Assembly: GCA_039023545.1 (NCBI GenBank)
Contig: JBCHKQ010000004.1
Span: forward strand, 111,426 to 175,425
From: Spirochaetia bacterium 38H-sp
GTDB lineage: Bacteria > Spirochaetota > Spirochaetia > Winmispirales > Winmispiraceae
Direction of reading: 5' to 3'
DNA: 64,000 nt
The position numbers were made by a program, and so were the translations under genes. The notes below the pieces were generated by a model. That model was not told the DNA's origin and searched no databases. It saw nothing but the letters and a program-made list of their open reading frames with translations. This document shows positions 15,153 through 24,804 of this stretch, piece by piece. Numbering within the stretch: position 1 is the first letter of the stretch; the number at the start of each line of letters is the position of its first letter.

Positions 15153-16328
15153 TTACTCCATACCATTTAAATTAAAACCTCTGACACCGGCAAGCACTCT
15201 CTCCGGTGTAGCAACCTCAATATCCTTGGGTACCCCTTGACCGGTGGTTATAAAAGAAACCGGCTTTTTCTTCTCACTCAAAACACTTATGATATTACCA
15301 AGGCTGGAAGTTTCATCCTCCTTGGTAATAATCACAGACACATAATTAAAAGGCTCAAAAACCTGAAGTACATTATATATATCGGCAGTTTTAGTAGTAG
15401 CACTCAAGGCCAAATGCACCTGAGAATAAGAACCGCAAGCATCAAGAACACTCTTCATCTTACCTATACGTGCAAGATCTTTAGGACTATTTCCAATAGT
15501 ATCCACAAAAATCATATCCACTGCAGAATAAATTTTAATAAACCTCTCCAACTCATTATAATTCTCAACAAGAGAAACAGGAATCCCCATAATTTTAGCA
15601 TAAGTCTCTATCTGCTGCTTTGCCGCTATTCTATAATTATCAAGAGTAATTATACGCGTATCATATCGTATATTTTCCTTATTTAACCCAACACCAAACA
15701 TAGCTGCCAACTTTGCTATAGTGGTAGTCTTTCCCACTCCCGTAGGACCAACAACCACAAAAACACAAGGCTTCTTTTTTATAGAAACAGGATGCACAAG
15801 TATCTCATCTTTAATAAAAGAAGCAACACGCCCCTTCAACTCATCCATATCAGTAATCTGCTGCATCGTAAGCTCAGACTTAACACGGGAAACAATCCTA
15901 TCAATAAAAGAAGCAGAAAAATCAGCAGCCATAAGATGTTCTCTAACAAAAACAATATTCTCATGTTCAGAAGAAGAAACAGCCCCCCCCTTATTCTGCA
16001 AAAGGCGCTTTACATCCTTTAGCTCCTCCATTATAAGCTTTGAAATATCCTTAGAATCAGTATCAGCAGTCTTAACCTTAGTTGCAAGCTCAACAATTCT
16101 AGATTTTTCTTCATCAAAAGAAACCGAACGCCCTTCGGGCTTTTGTCCATAAGAAGTACGGCGAGGTATATAACAAGTAAGCTCAACCGCAGGCTTTTTA
16201 AACAAACCAAGAAATCCACCAACAACAATATCTTTTTTACTGACTATTCTAACATCCATACCATGAATATTCTTTGCCTTGGCAAAAGCCTTTTCAAAAC
16301 TCTCATCCTGAACAGTAAAAAAATCCAT
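15153..16328 (-). CDS. flhF: SRP-type GTPase FlhF
   Basis: 391 residues: a basic N-terminal B domain (about 1-130), an N domain and a GTP-binding G domain with P-loop [16 protein letters not shown] (about 190-205), DTIGNSPKD (G3; the usual DTAGR-type sequence is altered) and TKEDE (G4). It marks the cell-pole site of flagellar assembly together with FlhG. The ATG at 16328 is used because GGAGGGG lies 4 bases upstream; an earlier ATG (16349) overlaps the end of flhA and lacks such a site. Confidence 0.93.
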   Translation of the reverse strand: MDFFTVQDESFEKAFAKAKNIHGMDVRIVSKKDIVVGGFLGLFKKPAVELTCYIPRRTSYGQKPEGRSVSFDEEKSRIVELATKVKTADTDSKDISKLIMEELKDVKRLLQNKGGAVSSSEHENIVFVREHLMAADFSASFIDRIVSRVKSELTMQQITDMDELKGRVASFIKDEILVHPVSIKKKPCVFVVVGPTGVGKTTTIAKLAAMFGVGLNKENIRYDTRIITLDNYRIAAKQQIETYAKIMGIPVSLVENYNELERFIKIYSAVDMIFVDTIGNSPKDLARIGKMKSVLDACGSYSQVHLALSATTKTADIYNVLQVFEPFNYVSVIITKEDETSSLGNIISVLSEKKKPVSFITTGQGVPKDIEVATPERVLAGVRGFNLNGME

Positions 16329-16341
16329 AATCCCCTCCATA

Positions 16342-18429
16342 TCAATCAACCCTTATCTCACCAACAGCCTCAACCCTCACATCCTGAGGAATCTCAGGAA
16401 CAGACAACACAACAAGATCAGGAATATCCCTCAAAGTACTGTTTTTCACCAGAGCCCTGGCTACCTCCTGACACAAAACAACAGGAATATAACCTTGTTG
16501 CTGAGCATCATTTATAGCATTCATAACAGAATTAATCCACTTCCTATACAAATCAGGCTCGAGAGCAGGAACATACCCGGACGCAGTCTCCACCCTGGAA
16601 TCTATTATTCTTTGTTCCAGTACAGGATCAATAGTTATTACATAAAGAGTATTATTTTCATCAGTATACTGAGCACAAATCTGACGTCCCAAAGCCTGCC
16701 TGGTCTTTTCTATCAAAAATCCATGCTCCTTACTAATTCTTGCAAAATCGGACATAGTCTCAAGTATGGTAACCAAATTCCTTATGGAAACCTGTTCTAA
16801 CAACAGACCCTGCAAAACTTTCTGAACATCACCAAGAGTGAGATCAGAAAGAACATCATCGACAACAGCGGGATAATTCTCTCTAAGAGCATTCAGCATA
16901 GACTGAACCTCCTGCCTTCCAAGCAGCTCAGAAGCATGCTGTTTTATAATCTCCGTAAGATGAGTAGCAATTATAGAAGGAGGATCTACAACTGTATATC
17001 CAGCCCTCTCCGCTCTATCACGGTCTTCCTCACGTATCCAAATTGCAGGGAGACCGAAGGCGGGATCTCTTGTCTCTTCTCCCTCTAATTCTTCTGATAC
17101 TCCTCCAGGATTAATACACAAATAATGCCCCATCTTTATAACACCTCTGCCAACATTGACCCCCTTTATCTTCACACTATACTCAGAGGGTTCCAATCTC
17201 ATATTATCCATAATTCTTATACGAGGGATAACAATACCTAGCTCAAGAGCTGTTTCCTTTCTTATTCTAGTAATCCTCTCAAGCAGCTCCGCCCCCTTCT
17301 CCCTATCCACAAGAGGTATAAGGGCATAACCTATTTCAAGAGAAATAGGATCAAGAGGAACAACAGGAGAAAGCTCCTGTTGTTCTTCATGTGCAGAAGA
17401 TTTCTTCTCATCAACAAAAGAAGAGGTATCAGTAGACCTTACAGACTTGAGAGACAATCTGTAAGCAACAAAACCCAGCACAAAGGCCATAGGAAGAAGG
17501 ACATACCACGGGAATCCCGGCAAAATAGCAAGAAAAATCAGAAAACCTGCGGCAATCCAATATATTCTGGCTTCTCCGGCAAACTGCGTAGACACATCCT
17601 CTCCAAAAGTTCCGTCGGAAATAGCCCTTGTTACAATAAGACCAGTAGCAGTAGAAACAAGCAAAGCAGGAAACTGAGAGACAAGACCATCTCCTATTGT
17701 AAGAGAAATATAAGTAGTTAATGCAACAGAAAAAGGTTCTCCGTGAATAGCCATACCTACAATTATACCACCAAGAATATTAACTACTGTTATCAAAAGT
17801 CCTACCTTAACGTTACCGGAAACAAATTTGGAAGCACCATCCATAGCACCGTAAAAATCAGCCTCTCTTTGCAACTCTGCTTTTTTTCGTGCAGCTTCTT
17901 CCTCAGAAATAGCTCCGGAGTTATATTCTGCCTCTATTGCCATCTGCTTTCCCGGTAAAGCATCAAGAGTGAAACGAGCAGCAACCTCTGCAACTCTAGT
18001 AGCTCCCTTGGTAATAACAATAAACTGAACAGCAATAAGAATAATGAAAATTATAAAACCAACGACAAGCCCCTCTTGTCCACCACTGCCCACAACAAAA
18101 GTACTAAAAGCTTTGACAAGCTTCCCCTGAAACTTACTACCCTGATTAAGAATAAGTCTTGTAGAAGAAACATTAAGAGAAAGTCCAAAAACAGTAAGAA
18201 CAAGCAGTAACGTTGGGAAAACAGAAAACTCCAAAGCCCTCTTTATTGACAATACAATAAGTATCGTCAATAAACTTATAACAAGATTTAAACTCATAAG
18301 AGTATCAAGAAGAACAGGGGGCATGGGTATAATAAGCATCATAACAACAGCTATGACACCAATTGCCACAAAAACATCGCTTCGCTGATTTAAAAAAGAA
18401 CTTCTAAAAATCTGAGGAATATCTGCCAT
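16342..18429 (-). CDS. flhA: Flagellar export gate protein FlhA
   Basis: 695 residues, full length for FlhA. The N-terminal half has eight hydrophobic helices with the FHIPEP-type signature region (GSKFQGKLVKAFSTFVVGSG...IFIILIAVQFIVITKGATRVAEVAARFTLD, about 95-155). The C-terminal half is the cytosolic ring domain that docks export substrates and chaperones. It forms the type III export gate with FlhB and FliPQR. It sits between flhB and flhF with a good GAGGAG ribosome-binding site. Confidence 0.96.
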   Translation of the reverse strand: MADIPQIFRSSFLNQRSDVFVAIGVIAVVMMLIIPMPPVLLDTLMSLNLVISLLTILIVLSIKRALEFSVFPTLLLVLTVFGLSLNVSSTRLILNQGSKFQGKLVKAFSTFVVGSGGQEGLVVGFIIFIILIAVQFIVITKGATRVAEVAARFTLDALPGKQMAIEAEYNSGAISEEEAARKKAELQREADFYGAMDGASKFVSGNVKVGLLITVVNILGGIIVGMAIHGEPFSVALTTYISLTIGDGLVSQFPALLVSTATGLIVTRAISDGTFGEDVSTQFAGEARIYWIAAGFLIFLAILPGFPWYVLLPMAFVLGFVAYRLSLKSVRSTDTSSFVDEKKSSAHEEQQELSPVVPLDPISLEIGYALIPLVDREKGAELLERITRIRKETALELGIVIPRIRIMDNMRLEPSEYSVKIKGVNVGRGVIKMGHYLCINPGGVSEELEGEETRDPAFGLPAIWIREEDRDRAERAGYTVVDPPSIIATHLTEIIKQHASELLGRQEVQSMLNALRENYPAVVDDVLSDLTLGDVQKVLQGLLLEQVSIRNLVTILETMSDFARISKEHGFLIEKTRQALGRQICAQYTDENNTLYVITIDPVLEQRIIDSRVETASGYVPALEPDLYRKWINSVMNAINDAQQQGYIPVVLCQEVARALVKNSTLRDIPDLVVLSVPEIPQDVRVEAVGEIRVD

Positions 18430-18440
18430 AAAAAACTCCT

Positions 18441-19586
18441 CTAAATGGCCTTCTGCTTTTTACTAGAATCCATTGCATAAACCCTGGCAAGCACAGTAGC
18501 AACAACAGAATAATACTGTTCTGGAATAGTATCTCCCACATCAACATCAGCATATAAAGCCCTTGCAAGAGGTTTATGCTCGACAACAGGTACATCCGCA
18601 TCTTTTGCTATCCGTCTCATTCTAAGAGCAAGCTCATCTGCACCCTTTGCAATAACAGTAGGAGCATGCATTCTTGATTTTTCATATTCAATAGCAACAG
18701 CGTAGTGAGTAGGGTTTGTTATAACAACATCCGCTTCCGGAACCTTTCTTATCATATTCTGAGATAACAATTCTCTCATTCGTTGTCTCAATCTGCTTTT
18801 TACAAGAGGATCCCCCTCATACATCTTCCTTTCTTCTTTCACCTCTTCCTTGGACATTTTGAGCGATTCAAGATGTTGCCGCCTCTGAAAGATATAATCA
18901 ACAACAGATATGACCAGAAAAACTATACTAGATTCAAGGAGTATTCTAAAAATAATAAAGGATATAAACGACATGGACTCCAAAATAGGCATCTTGCTAA
19001 GAGATAAAATTCTCTTTATCTCTGCGGATATATTTAAAAACGCAATAAAACCAATAACAAATACTTTTAAAAAAGTTTTTCCCAGATTAAAAAGCGCCTC
19101 ACCGGAGAAAAAAGCCTTTTTAAAAAATCTTACAAAATTAGGAACAATCCTCTGAAAATCCGGAGTTATAGGCTTGGTAGTAAATAAAAAACCAACTTGA
19201 ATAACATTACCCGCAAAAGCAGCAATAAACGCAATAATAAGAAAAGGTAAACTCAATCGTAAGAAATATTGAATAAAAAGGGAAAAAGCTTTTCGTCCTG
19301 AAAAAAAATCAGGAGTAGAAAGTTGATAGAAAAAAGAGGTAAACATGGATACAGCCGTGGAAAGTACATATTGCGACAAAACACCTAGTAAAATCAAAGA
19401 AAAAAGCATAACAAGAGCAGAAGGAAGCTCTGGAGTTTTTGCAACCTTACCTTCTTCTCTTGCTTTCCTTATCTTGTGTTCCGTAGGTTCTTCTGTTCTG
19501 CCCTCATCTTCTGCAGCAAACCATTGTAAATGCATATCGAGCAGGAAGGAATCATCCTCCACAATAAGCATATAAGCATCGCTCAT
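18441..19586 (-). CDS. flhB: Flagellar export switch protein FlhB
   Basis: 381 residues, with four membrane helices in the first two-thirds and a cytosolic C-terminal domain. The autocleavage motif Asn-Pro-Thr-His is present (VITNPTHYAVAIEY, near residue 292). The DEGRTEEPTEHKIRKAREEGKVAK N-terminus is typical. FlhB switches export specificity from hook to filament substrates together with FliK. The start overlaps the fliR stop (ATGA) with GGGGAG upstream. Confidence 0.96.
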   Translation of the reverse strand: MSDAYMLIVEDDSFLLDMHLQWFAAEDEGRTEEPTEHKIRKAREEGKVAKTPELPSALVMLFSLILLGVLSQYVLSTAVSMFTSFFYQLSTPDFFSGRKAFSLFIQYFLRLSLPFLIIAFIAAFAGNVIQVGFLFTTKPITPDFQRIVPNFVRFFKKAFFSGEALFNLGKTFLKVFVIGFIAFLNISAEIKRILSLSKMPILESMSFISFIIFRILLESSIVFLVISVVDYIFQRRQHLESLKMSKEEVKEERKMYEGDPLVKSRLRQRMRELLSQNMIRKVPEADVVITNPTHYAVAIEYEKSRMHAPTVIAKGADELALRMRRIAKDADVPVVEHKPLARALYADVDVGDTIPEQYYSVVATVLARVYAMDSSKKQKAI

Positions 19587-20365
19587 ATTACACTCCCCGT
19601 AGAAAAGCTGTTAACAAGCGCTCTGTACAAATAAGCAAAAAAAGAATCAACATACTCTGCCATAAAAGGAATAAAGAGCATAAGAATAATAAACCCCACA
19701 GAAATAGAGATAGGAAATCCCATCATTAGCAGATTCATCTGAGGCGCAGCCTTACCCATTATTCCCATAGAAACAGTAACCAGAATAAGAACACACACAA
19801 TAGGAAGAGCAAGAACAAAACCAGAAGAAAAAAGACTTCCCAACAACCTCATAAAAAGTGCAAGGAAACTATCCCGGGTGGTTGCTATATCTATTGCTTT
19901 TAAATACTTAAAAGAATAATATATCCCAACATAAAAAATCTTAACCATGCCGCTGGAAACCAGAAAAATCAATATTGCGATATTGTTTACAAATTGACCC
20001 ATTAGAGGCAATTCTTGTTGAGCAAGCGGATCGTACACAGAAGCCGCATTAAAACCCATCTGGAAACCAAAAAGCTCTCCTGCAATCTGAAAAACAGAAA
20101 AGAAAGCAAGAACAATAAAAGCAATTATCAGTCCTATTAAAGATTCTCCTAACAAGATAAAAATATATGCAAGACCCGTATCAGGAATAGCATAAGAAGA
20201 TGAGACCCAAGGGAAAACAACCATTGCAGAAAAAAAACCCAGACCTACACGGGCAACTCCCGGGAATCCAGTAGAAGAAAAAAGAGGAGCAGCAGCAAGA
20301 AAAGCAAAAACACGTGCAAAAATTATCAGAAAAATTTGACTATTATTAACAAGCTGCTCAAACAT
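19583..20365 (-). CDS. fliR: Flagellar export apparatus protein FliR
   Basis: 260-residue polytopic membrane protein of the FliR/YscT family. Typical segments include AAPLFSSTGFPGVARVGLG near residue 27 and AGELFGFQMGFNAASVYDP near 90. Together with FliP and FliQ it forms the export gate pore. The ATG at 20365, nine bases after GAGG, is preferred to a TTG two codons upstream that lies too close to it. Confidence 0.95.
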   Translation of the reverse strand: MFEQLVNNSQIFLIIFARVFAFLAAAPLFSSTGFPGVARVGLGFFSAMVVFPWVSSSYAIPDTGLAYIFILLGESLIGLIIAFIVLAFFSVFQIAGELFGFQMGFNAASVYDPLAQQELPLMGQFVNNIAILIFLVSSGMVKIFYVGIYYSFKYLKAIDIATTRDSFLALFMRLLGSLFSSGFVLALPIVCVLILVTVSMGIMGKAAPQMNLLMMGFPISISVGFIILMLFIPFMAEYVDSFFAYLYRALVNSFSTGSVI

Positions 20366-20371
20366 CAACAA

Positions 20372-20641
20372 TTACCTCACAATATCAGGAATCATCTCTA
20401 TAAGACGTATGGTAAACTGAGAAATAGATGAGACAATCCAAGGTCCCAAAAACGCCAAAACACCAAGGATAGCAAGCATTTTTGGAACAAAAGTAAGAGT
20501 CTGCTCCTGAATAGATGTGGTAGCCTGAAAAATAGATATAATTAAACCAACCACAAGTCCTACAAGTAGAAGAGGGGCTGCAATTACTATGAGTTGAAAA
20601 ACACTACTTCTCAATAAATAAACAGCAGTTCCCAAATCCAT
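20372..20641 (-). CDS. fliQ: Flagellar export apparatus protein FliQ
   Basis: 89 residues with two membrane helices, the standard FliQ size. The conserved VGLIISIFQATTSIQEQTLTFVPK stretch is present. Two adjacent ATG codons precede the conserved sequence; the second (20641) sits at better spacing from GGAGG. It lies between fliP and fliR with gaps of 6-10 bases. Confidence 0.94.
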   Translation of the reverse strand: MDLGTAVYLLRSSVFQLIVIAAPLLLVGLVVGLIISIFQATTSIQEQTLTFVPKMLAILGVLAFLGPWIVSSISQFTIRLIEMIPDIVR

Positions 20642-20651
20642 CATCTACCTC

Positions 20652-21434
20652 CTAAAAAAAACTTCCCAATACCTGTTTTGTAATCAATGTCCAACCGTCA
20701 ACAAGCAGAAATAACATCAACTTAAAAGGAAAAGAAACCATAACAGGAGGAAGCATTATCATTCCCATTGACATCAAAGTAGAAGCTACAACCATGTCTA
20801 TTATTATAAAAGGAAGATATAGGATTATACCTATTTTAAAAGCAACAGTAAGCTCATGCAAAACAAAAGCCGGTATTAGCACATGAGTCGGAACATCAGC
20901 TAGAGTATTAGGTTTAGGTAACTCCGTCATATTCATAAACAATCTGATATTTTCCGGCGAAGAACTCATCTGCTTATACATAAATATACGCAAAGGAGCT
21001 TCTGCCTTCTTATAAGCCTCTTCTATACCAATCTCCCCGCTGGAAAAAGGAACAAAGGATTCATCATAAATTTGATAGAAAACAGGCCACATTACAAAGA
21101 AAGTGAGAAACAAAGCAATCCCCATAAGCACCTGTGTAGGTGGAACCTGCTGCAAAGATAATGCTCTTCTTATGAAATCCAAAACAATAGCAATACGTAA
21201 AAAAGCTGTTGTTAAAATAAGTATTGAAGGAGCAAGAGTTAAAACAGTAAGTAAAATAAGAAGCTGCAAAGAAAAGGCAACTTCCTGGTTGCTGACGGGT
21301 TCTCTGACTGTTAGATCTATGAAAGGAATATTTATCCCCTGATTATCCTCTGGTCCAAGCTGAGCAAAAACAGGTTGAATGGCTACTATGACAAATAGAA
21401 ATATCAACAAGATTTTCTTGGGAACAAAAATCAT
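20652..21434 (-). CDS. fliP: Flagellar export apparatus protein FliP
   Basis: 260 residues with a cleavable-looking signal sequence (about 1-24, ending in VFAQ) and the FliP core: LLTVLTLAPSILILTTAFLRIAIVL, RRALSLQQVPPTQVLMGIALFLTFFVM, and the C-terminal PFKLMLFLLVDGW. FliP with FliQ and FliR assembles the pore of the flagellar type III export gate. The start overlaps the end of fliO by 4 bases. Confidence 0.96.
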   Translation of the reverse strand: MIFVPKKILLIFLFVIVAIQPVFAQLGPEDNQGINIPFIDLTVREPVSNQEVAFSLQLLILLTVLTLAPSILILTTAFLRIAIVLDFIRRALSLQQVPPTQVLMGIALFLTFFVMWPVFYQIYDESFVPFSSGEIGIEEAYKKAEAPLRIFMYKQMSSSPENIRLFMNMTELPKPNTLADVPTHVLIPAFVLHELTVAFKIGIILYLPFIIIDMVVASTLMSMGMIMLPPVMVSFPFKLMLFLLVDGWTLITKQVLGSFF

Positions 21435-22045
21435 AACTTTTTTAACCTCTCTTTCTGCTTTTCCAGAAAATCAACTGATTTGGAATCAGCCTGTTTATCC
21501 GTAGAGGCTCTGCTTAGAAGTCTTTTTAATAAATCTGGAAAAGATGCCTTATTTTGTGATACAGTAGTAGAAGATATTAACTCCAGTCTATCTTTTGTAT
21601 CTTTATCCGATATTTCCGATATTAGTGAAATAGAAGAATCAGAGACTCCTATTAGGAAAAAAAGTTCTTCAAGCTTTATTACATATAATGTTTTATTAGA
21701 AGCCAGTACTTTTGTATCTATAATTTTTATAATTTCATTTTCAAGAAAGCCTTTTGTACTAGTCTTTCTTAAAAAGAAAAAGAGCGCATATATCATCCCA
21801 AGAACAACAGCTAAGACCAAAATCATTCTCATCGCATCCCAGATAGAGAAAGCCACAAGAGAAGGACTTTCTGTTGTAGATGTAGAAGCTTCTTCGGTTT
21901 TTTGCTCTATATCAGGTAAAATATAACCTTCTTCCGTAGATATATTATCTATATTAGGCTGATTTGATGTAGTAGGCTCCTGAGCAAAAATACAGAAGCC
22001 TATATACAGAGACAAAAGAACTACGCTAAAACGAGAATAAAACAT
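21431..22045 (-). CDS. fliO: Flagellar biosynthesis protein FliO (FliZ)
   Basis: 204 residues with an N-terminal signal-like segment (about 1-20), a second membrane helix (about 72-94) and a cytosolic domain with the FliO pattern (IKIIDTKVLASNKTLYVIKLEELFFLIGVSDSSISLISEI). FliO helps FliP assemble. Start at 22045 has GGGAGGGG just upstream; an in-frame ATG at 22066 precedes that site and is rejected. The 68-base gap before it holds a 13-bp hairpin. Confidence 0.88.
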   Translation of the reverse strand: MFYSRFSVVLLSLYIGFCIFAQEPTTSNQPNIDNISTEEGYILPDIEQKTEEASTSTTESPSLVAFSIWDAMRMILVLAVVLGMIYALFFFLRKTSTKGFLENEIIKIIDTKVLASNKTLYVIKLEELFFLIGVSDSSISLISEISDKDTKDRLELISSTTVSQNKASFPDLLKRLLSRASTDKQADSKSVDFLEKQKERLKKL

Positions 22046-22069
22046 ATTGTCCCCTCCCAAGAACAAATA

Positions 22070-22102
22070 TATTTTTATGGCTTAGCCAGAGCCATAAAAA
22101 TA
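22070..22102 (-). other. Perfect 13-bp hairpin between fliY and fliO
   Basis: Arms 22070-22082 and 22090-22102 (TATTTTTATGGCT type) pair perfectly around a 7-base loop in one of the longer gaps of the flagellar run. No U-tract follows in the transcript direction. It could slow transcription, mark an RNA processing site or stabilise the upstream mRNA. Confidence 0.55.
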
Positions 22103-22113
22103 TTTAATTATTA

Positions 22114-23172
22114 TCATGACAACTGATTAACTCTAGCAAGAGGTGATATAATCTCAGTAACTCTAACGCCAAAGTTTTCATCAATAACGACCACCTCTCC
22201 TCTAGCTATCAATTTGTGATTAACAAGTATATCAACAGGCTCACCTGCGAGTTTATCAAGCTCTATGATGGTGCCTTCCCCCATCCCCAATATTTCTTTG
22301 ACCATTTTTCTTGTCCTACCAAGCTCAACAGTAAGCTCCATATACACATCCATAAGCAGGGATATGTTAGTTTGTTGCTCGGCACTCAATCCGGAATCTC
22401 CAAATTGTGGAAACTGAACCTGCTGGACCTGCGGGGCACCTGCCCCCCATAGATTAGCACCGGCATTAGTGTTGTCTGCCATATTTATTCCTTGCATAGA
22501 ATTTTGTCCCATAGAAGGCTGCTGCATAGAAGATTGAGAAGCAGGTAGATTTATCAAGCTCATGACAAGAGAAGAAGAAAAATATTCTTTTATAGAAACT
22601 GATTCTCCCTCTATATCTACAGGATAATCAAGGATAACAAACTCCTTATCACTAAGGGAAAAATCATTTTTTGAGACAAGTGCCCCCTGAGGAGGAGCAG
22701 TGAGTATGGTAACAGAAGCAAAATCTCCAAGAGAAGTTACCACAGGTCCATTTATCTGAGAAAGCCCTTCCTGCAATGCGGAGATAGAAGCTTCTGTAAG
22801 CTCCACATTTTCCTGTCCCACAAGAAAACCAGCTATTTTTGTTGCAGCAGCTTCATCTAAAAAATATCCATGTGCCCCTATTTTTCCATCAGTATAACTC
22901 ATATCAACATGAAGAAAATTATCTGGAAAATCTCTCAGAAGATCATCAAGAGCTGTTATCTTTGCAACAGGAGCTAATATATTAACCTGTTTTCCTGTAA
23001 GCATAGACAAGTTAGCCGATTGAGATGCCACAGTATTGGCTACAATCCCCTTAAATTTTTGAACATCAGAGTCAGAAAGAGATGGGGGGGGCCCTCCTGC
23101 TGGCGTATCAAAACTAACTGTTCCCTGCAACAAGGCATCAATTTCTTCTTGAGTAAGTGCACCATCACTCAT
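22114..23172 (-). CDS. fliY: Flagellar motor switch protein FliY/FliN
   Basis: 352 residues. An N-terminal LTQEEIDALLQG motif resembles the CheY-P-binding peptide of FliM and FliY. The middle is a CheC-like domain (about 35-205) and the C-terminus a FliN-type SpoA domain (about 265-350, MDVYMELTVELGRTRKMVKEILGMGEGTIIELDKLAGEPVDILVN). It is part of the switch (C-ring) and the export platform. The first CheC phosphatase motif is degenerate: Glu135 is kept but the expected Asn is Ser138. The start overlaps the fliM stop by 4 bases. Confidence 0.9.
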   Translation of the reverse strand: MSDGALTQEEIDALLQGTVSFDTPAGGPPPSLSDSDVQKFKGIVANTVASQSANLSMLTGKQVNILAPVAKITALDDLLRDFPDNFLHVDMSYTDGKIGAHGYFLDEAAATKIAGFLVGQENVELTEASISALQEGLSQINGPVVTSLGDFASVTILTAPPQGALVSKNDFSLSDKEFVILDYPVDIEGESVSIKEYFSSSLVMSLINLPASQSSMQQPSMGQNSMQGINMADNTNAGANLWGAGAPQVQQVQFPQFGDSGLSAEQQTNISLLMDVYMELTVELGRTRKMVKEILGMGEGTIIELDKLAGEPVDILVNHKLIARGEVVVIDENFGVRVTEIISPLARVNQLS

Positions 23173-24197
23173 GATTCTTCTCCTTCTGGTTTTAATTCCT
23201 CAATAACTTGTTCTTCCTCTTCTATCTTTTTAACCAGTTTTACGGCCATTTTTTTCCCTACCTGTCCGGGTACGCAAAAAAACTTGGGTTTATTCTCTAT
23301 TTTTAAAACAAGAGGGTTTTTCACAGAGGTAGGAAGCATAATCACATCATTTTTTTGTATGCTTAGGATATCCCGCATTTTAAGAACCATCGTACCTATT
23401 TCTGCTACAAGAGAGACCTCTACTGTTGATATTCTGTCTTTTATTATGGCAAGGTTTTCTGTTGTACCGCCTTTTCTAACAGAAGAATACCAATATTGAG
23501 CTGACAGTTTTGAAATTATTGGCTCAATAGTAAGATATGGAATACAAAAATTCATCATACCCTCTACATCACCCACTTTTGTTTCAAGTGTAACAAGCAC
23601 TACCATTTCAGTAGGAGGAACAATTTGTGCAAATTGAGGATTAGTATCTATCTGTCCAAGACGTGGCCTTAGATCAACAACCTGGTTCCAAGCTTCCCGC
23701 ATATTACCTAGGATTCTTACCATTATCCCTTCCATAACGGTCTGCTCTATATCGGACAGGTCTCTGTCTCTTGGGACAACAGAACCGTCGCCAGGACCAC
23801 CGAAAAGTCTATCAATTATAGAATATGTTATCGTAGGGTCTATCTCCAATATTGCAGACCCTTTTAAGGGATCCATGTTTATTATACCTATAGTTGTAGG
23901 ATTGGGTATAGAACGAATAAATTCTTCATAAGTCAGCTGGTCAACTGATGCAACATGTACCTGCACAAGGCTTCTAAGTTGTGCGCTCAAAGAGGTTGTG
24001 GTTAGACGTGCAAAGGTCTCATGCATTATAGATATAGTACGTATTTGTTCCTTGGAAAATTTATCCGGCCTTTTAAAATCATATATTTTAATTTTTCTTT
24101 GTTCTGGAGCTCTTTGTACTTCTTCTGTTTCTATATCACCTGCAGAGATAGCTGAGAGAAGCTGGTCTATTTCTTCTTGAGAAAGAACTTCTGTCAT
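23169..24197 (-). CDS. fliM: Flagellar motor switch protein FliM
   Basis: 342 residues with the CheY-P-binding N-terminus (VLSQEEIDQLLSAI), the CheC-like middle domain (IYDFKRPDKFSKEQIRTISIMHETFARL...LIDRLFGGPG type sequence, about 35-230) and a C-terminal SpoA domain (about 250-330). FliM links FliG to FliN/FliY in the C-ring and sets rotation direction on CheY-P binding. Good Shine-Dalgarno GAGGGGAG. Confidence 0.96.
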   Translation of the reverse strand: MTEVLSQEEIDQLLSAISAGDIETEEVQRAPEQRKIKIYDFKRPDKFSKEQIRTISIMHETFARLTTTSLSAQLRSLVQVHVASVDQLTYEEFIRSIPNPTTIGIINMDPLKGSAILEIDPTITYSIIDRLFGGPGDGSVVPRDRDLSDIEQTVMEGIMVRILGNMREAWNQVVDLRPRLGQIDTNPQFAQIVPPTEMVVLVTLETKVGDVEGMMNFCIPYLTIEPIISKLSAQYWYSSVRKGGTTENLAIIKDRISTVEVSLVAEIGTMVLKMRDILSIQKNDVIMLPTSVKNPLVLKIENKPKFFCVPGQVGKKMAVKLVKKIEEEEQVIEELKPEGEES

Positions 24198-24233
24198 ATT
24201 CTCGCTCCCCTCATAATTTTACTAAGTTCCAAG

Positions 24234-24776
24234 TTAAAACTCCACCACATTAAAAGTATCAAATACTATTTCTTTTATCATTCCATTAGTAAGCACATCG
24301 TTTATCTTAGCCATAAGCTCTGCTTTGAGAATACTTTCGTTTTGTGGTCTTAACTCATCTGCTGTCTTGGAAGAAAAAAATCTCCTTATAAGATCTCTGA
24401 TATAAGGCTTCCTCTCGTTTAACTCTGTCTGAACAGCAGTATCATCAACGTCATATCCAAGATAGACAACTGCAAGAAGTGTGTTCTGCGCTTCATCTGC
24501 AGTTCTGGCCCTTATTTCTCCTATTTCATACCAGTTTAATATTGGAGGGGCGGCTTGATACTGTGGAGATATCTCCGGAGGTGTTTGAGATTGACTGGAA
24601 ACATTTAGTATCTTTAGAGTAATTATAACAACAGTAAAAACAAATAATATTGCAGCTACTCCCATAGCAACAAATTTGAGAATTTGAATAAGTATATTGG
24701 GTAAAAATCCGACTTGCTTTGCATCCGAAGTATCTACCGATGATTCTTGCGTGTCATCCTCAAAAATATCACCCAT
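24234..24776 (-). CDS. fliL: Flagellar basal body-associated protein FliL
   Basis: 180 residues: a short cytoplasmic start, one membrane helix (about 30-52) and a periplasmic domain ending in NGMIKEIVFDTFNVVEF, as in FliL. In spirochaetes FliL supports stator function around the periplasmic flagellar motor. It follows motB after an 80-base gap that contains a hairpin, and AGGAGGGG precedes the ATG. Confidence 0.88.
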   Translation of the reverse strand: MGDIFEDDTQESSVDTSDAKQVGFLPNILIQILKFVAMGVAAILFVFTVVIITLKILNVSSQSQTPPEISPQYQAAPPILNWYEIGEIRARTADEAQNTLLAVVYLGYDVDDTAVQTELNERKPYIRDLIRRFFSSKTADELRPQNESILKAELMAKINDVLTNGMIKEIVFDTFNVVEF

Positions 24777-24804
24777 TATCCCCTCCTAATATATAAATTC
24801 TATC

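Noticed and set aside
16125..16146. CCGAACG and a GCCC-TTC-GGGC-TTTT hairpin resembling the dispersed repeat or a plus-strand terminator
   Set aside because: It lies inside the conserved flhF coding region, opposite to transcription, and lacks the rest of the repeat; chance resemblance.
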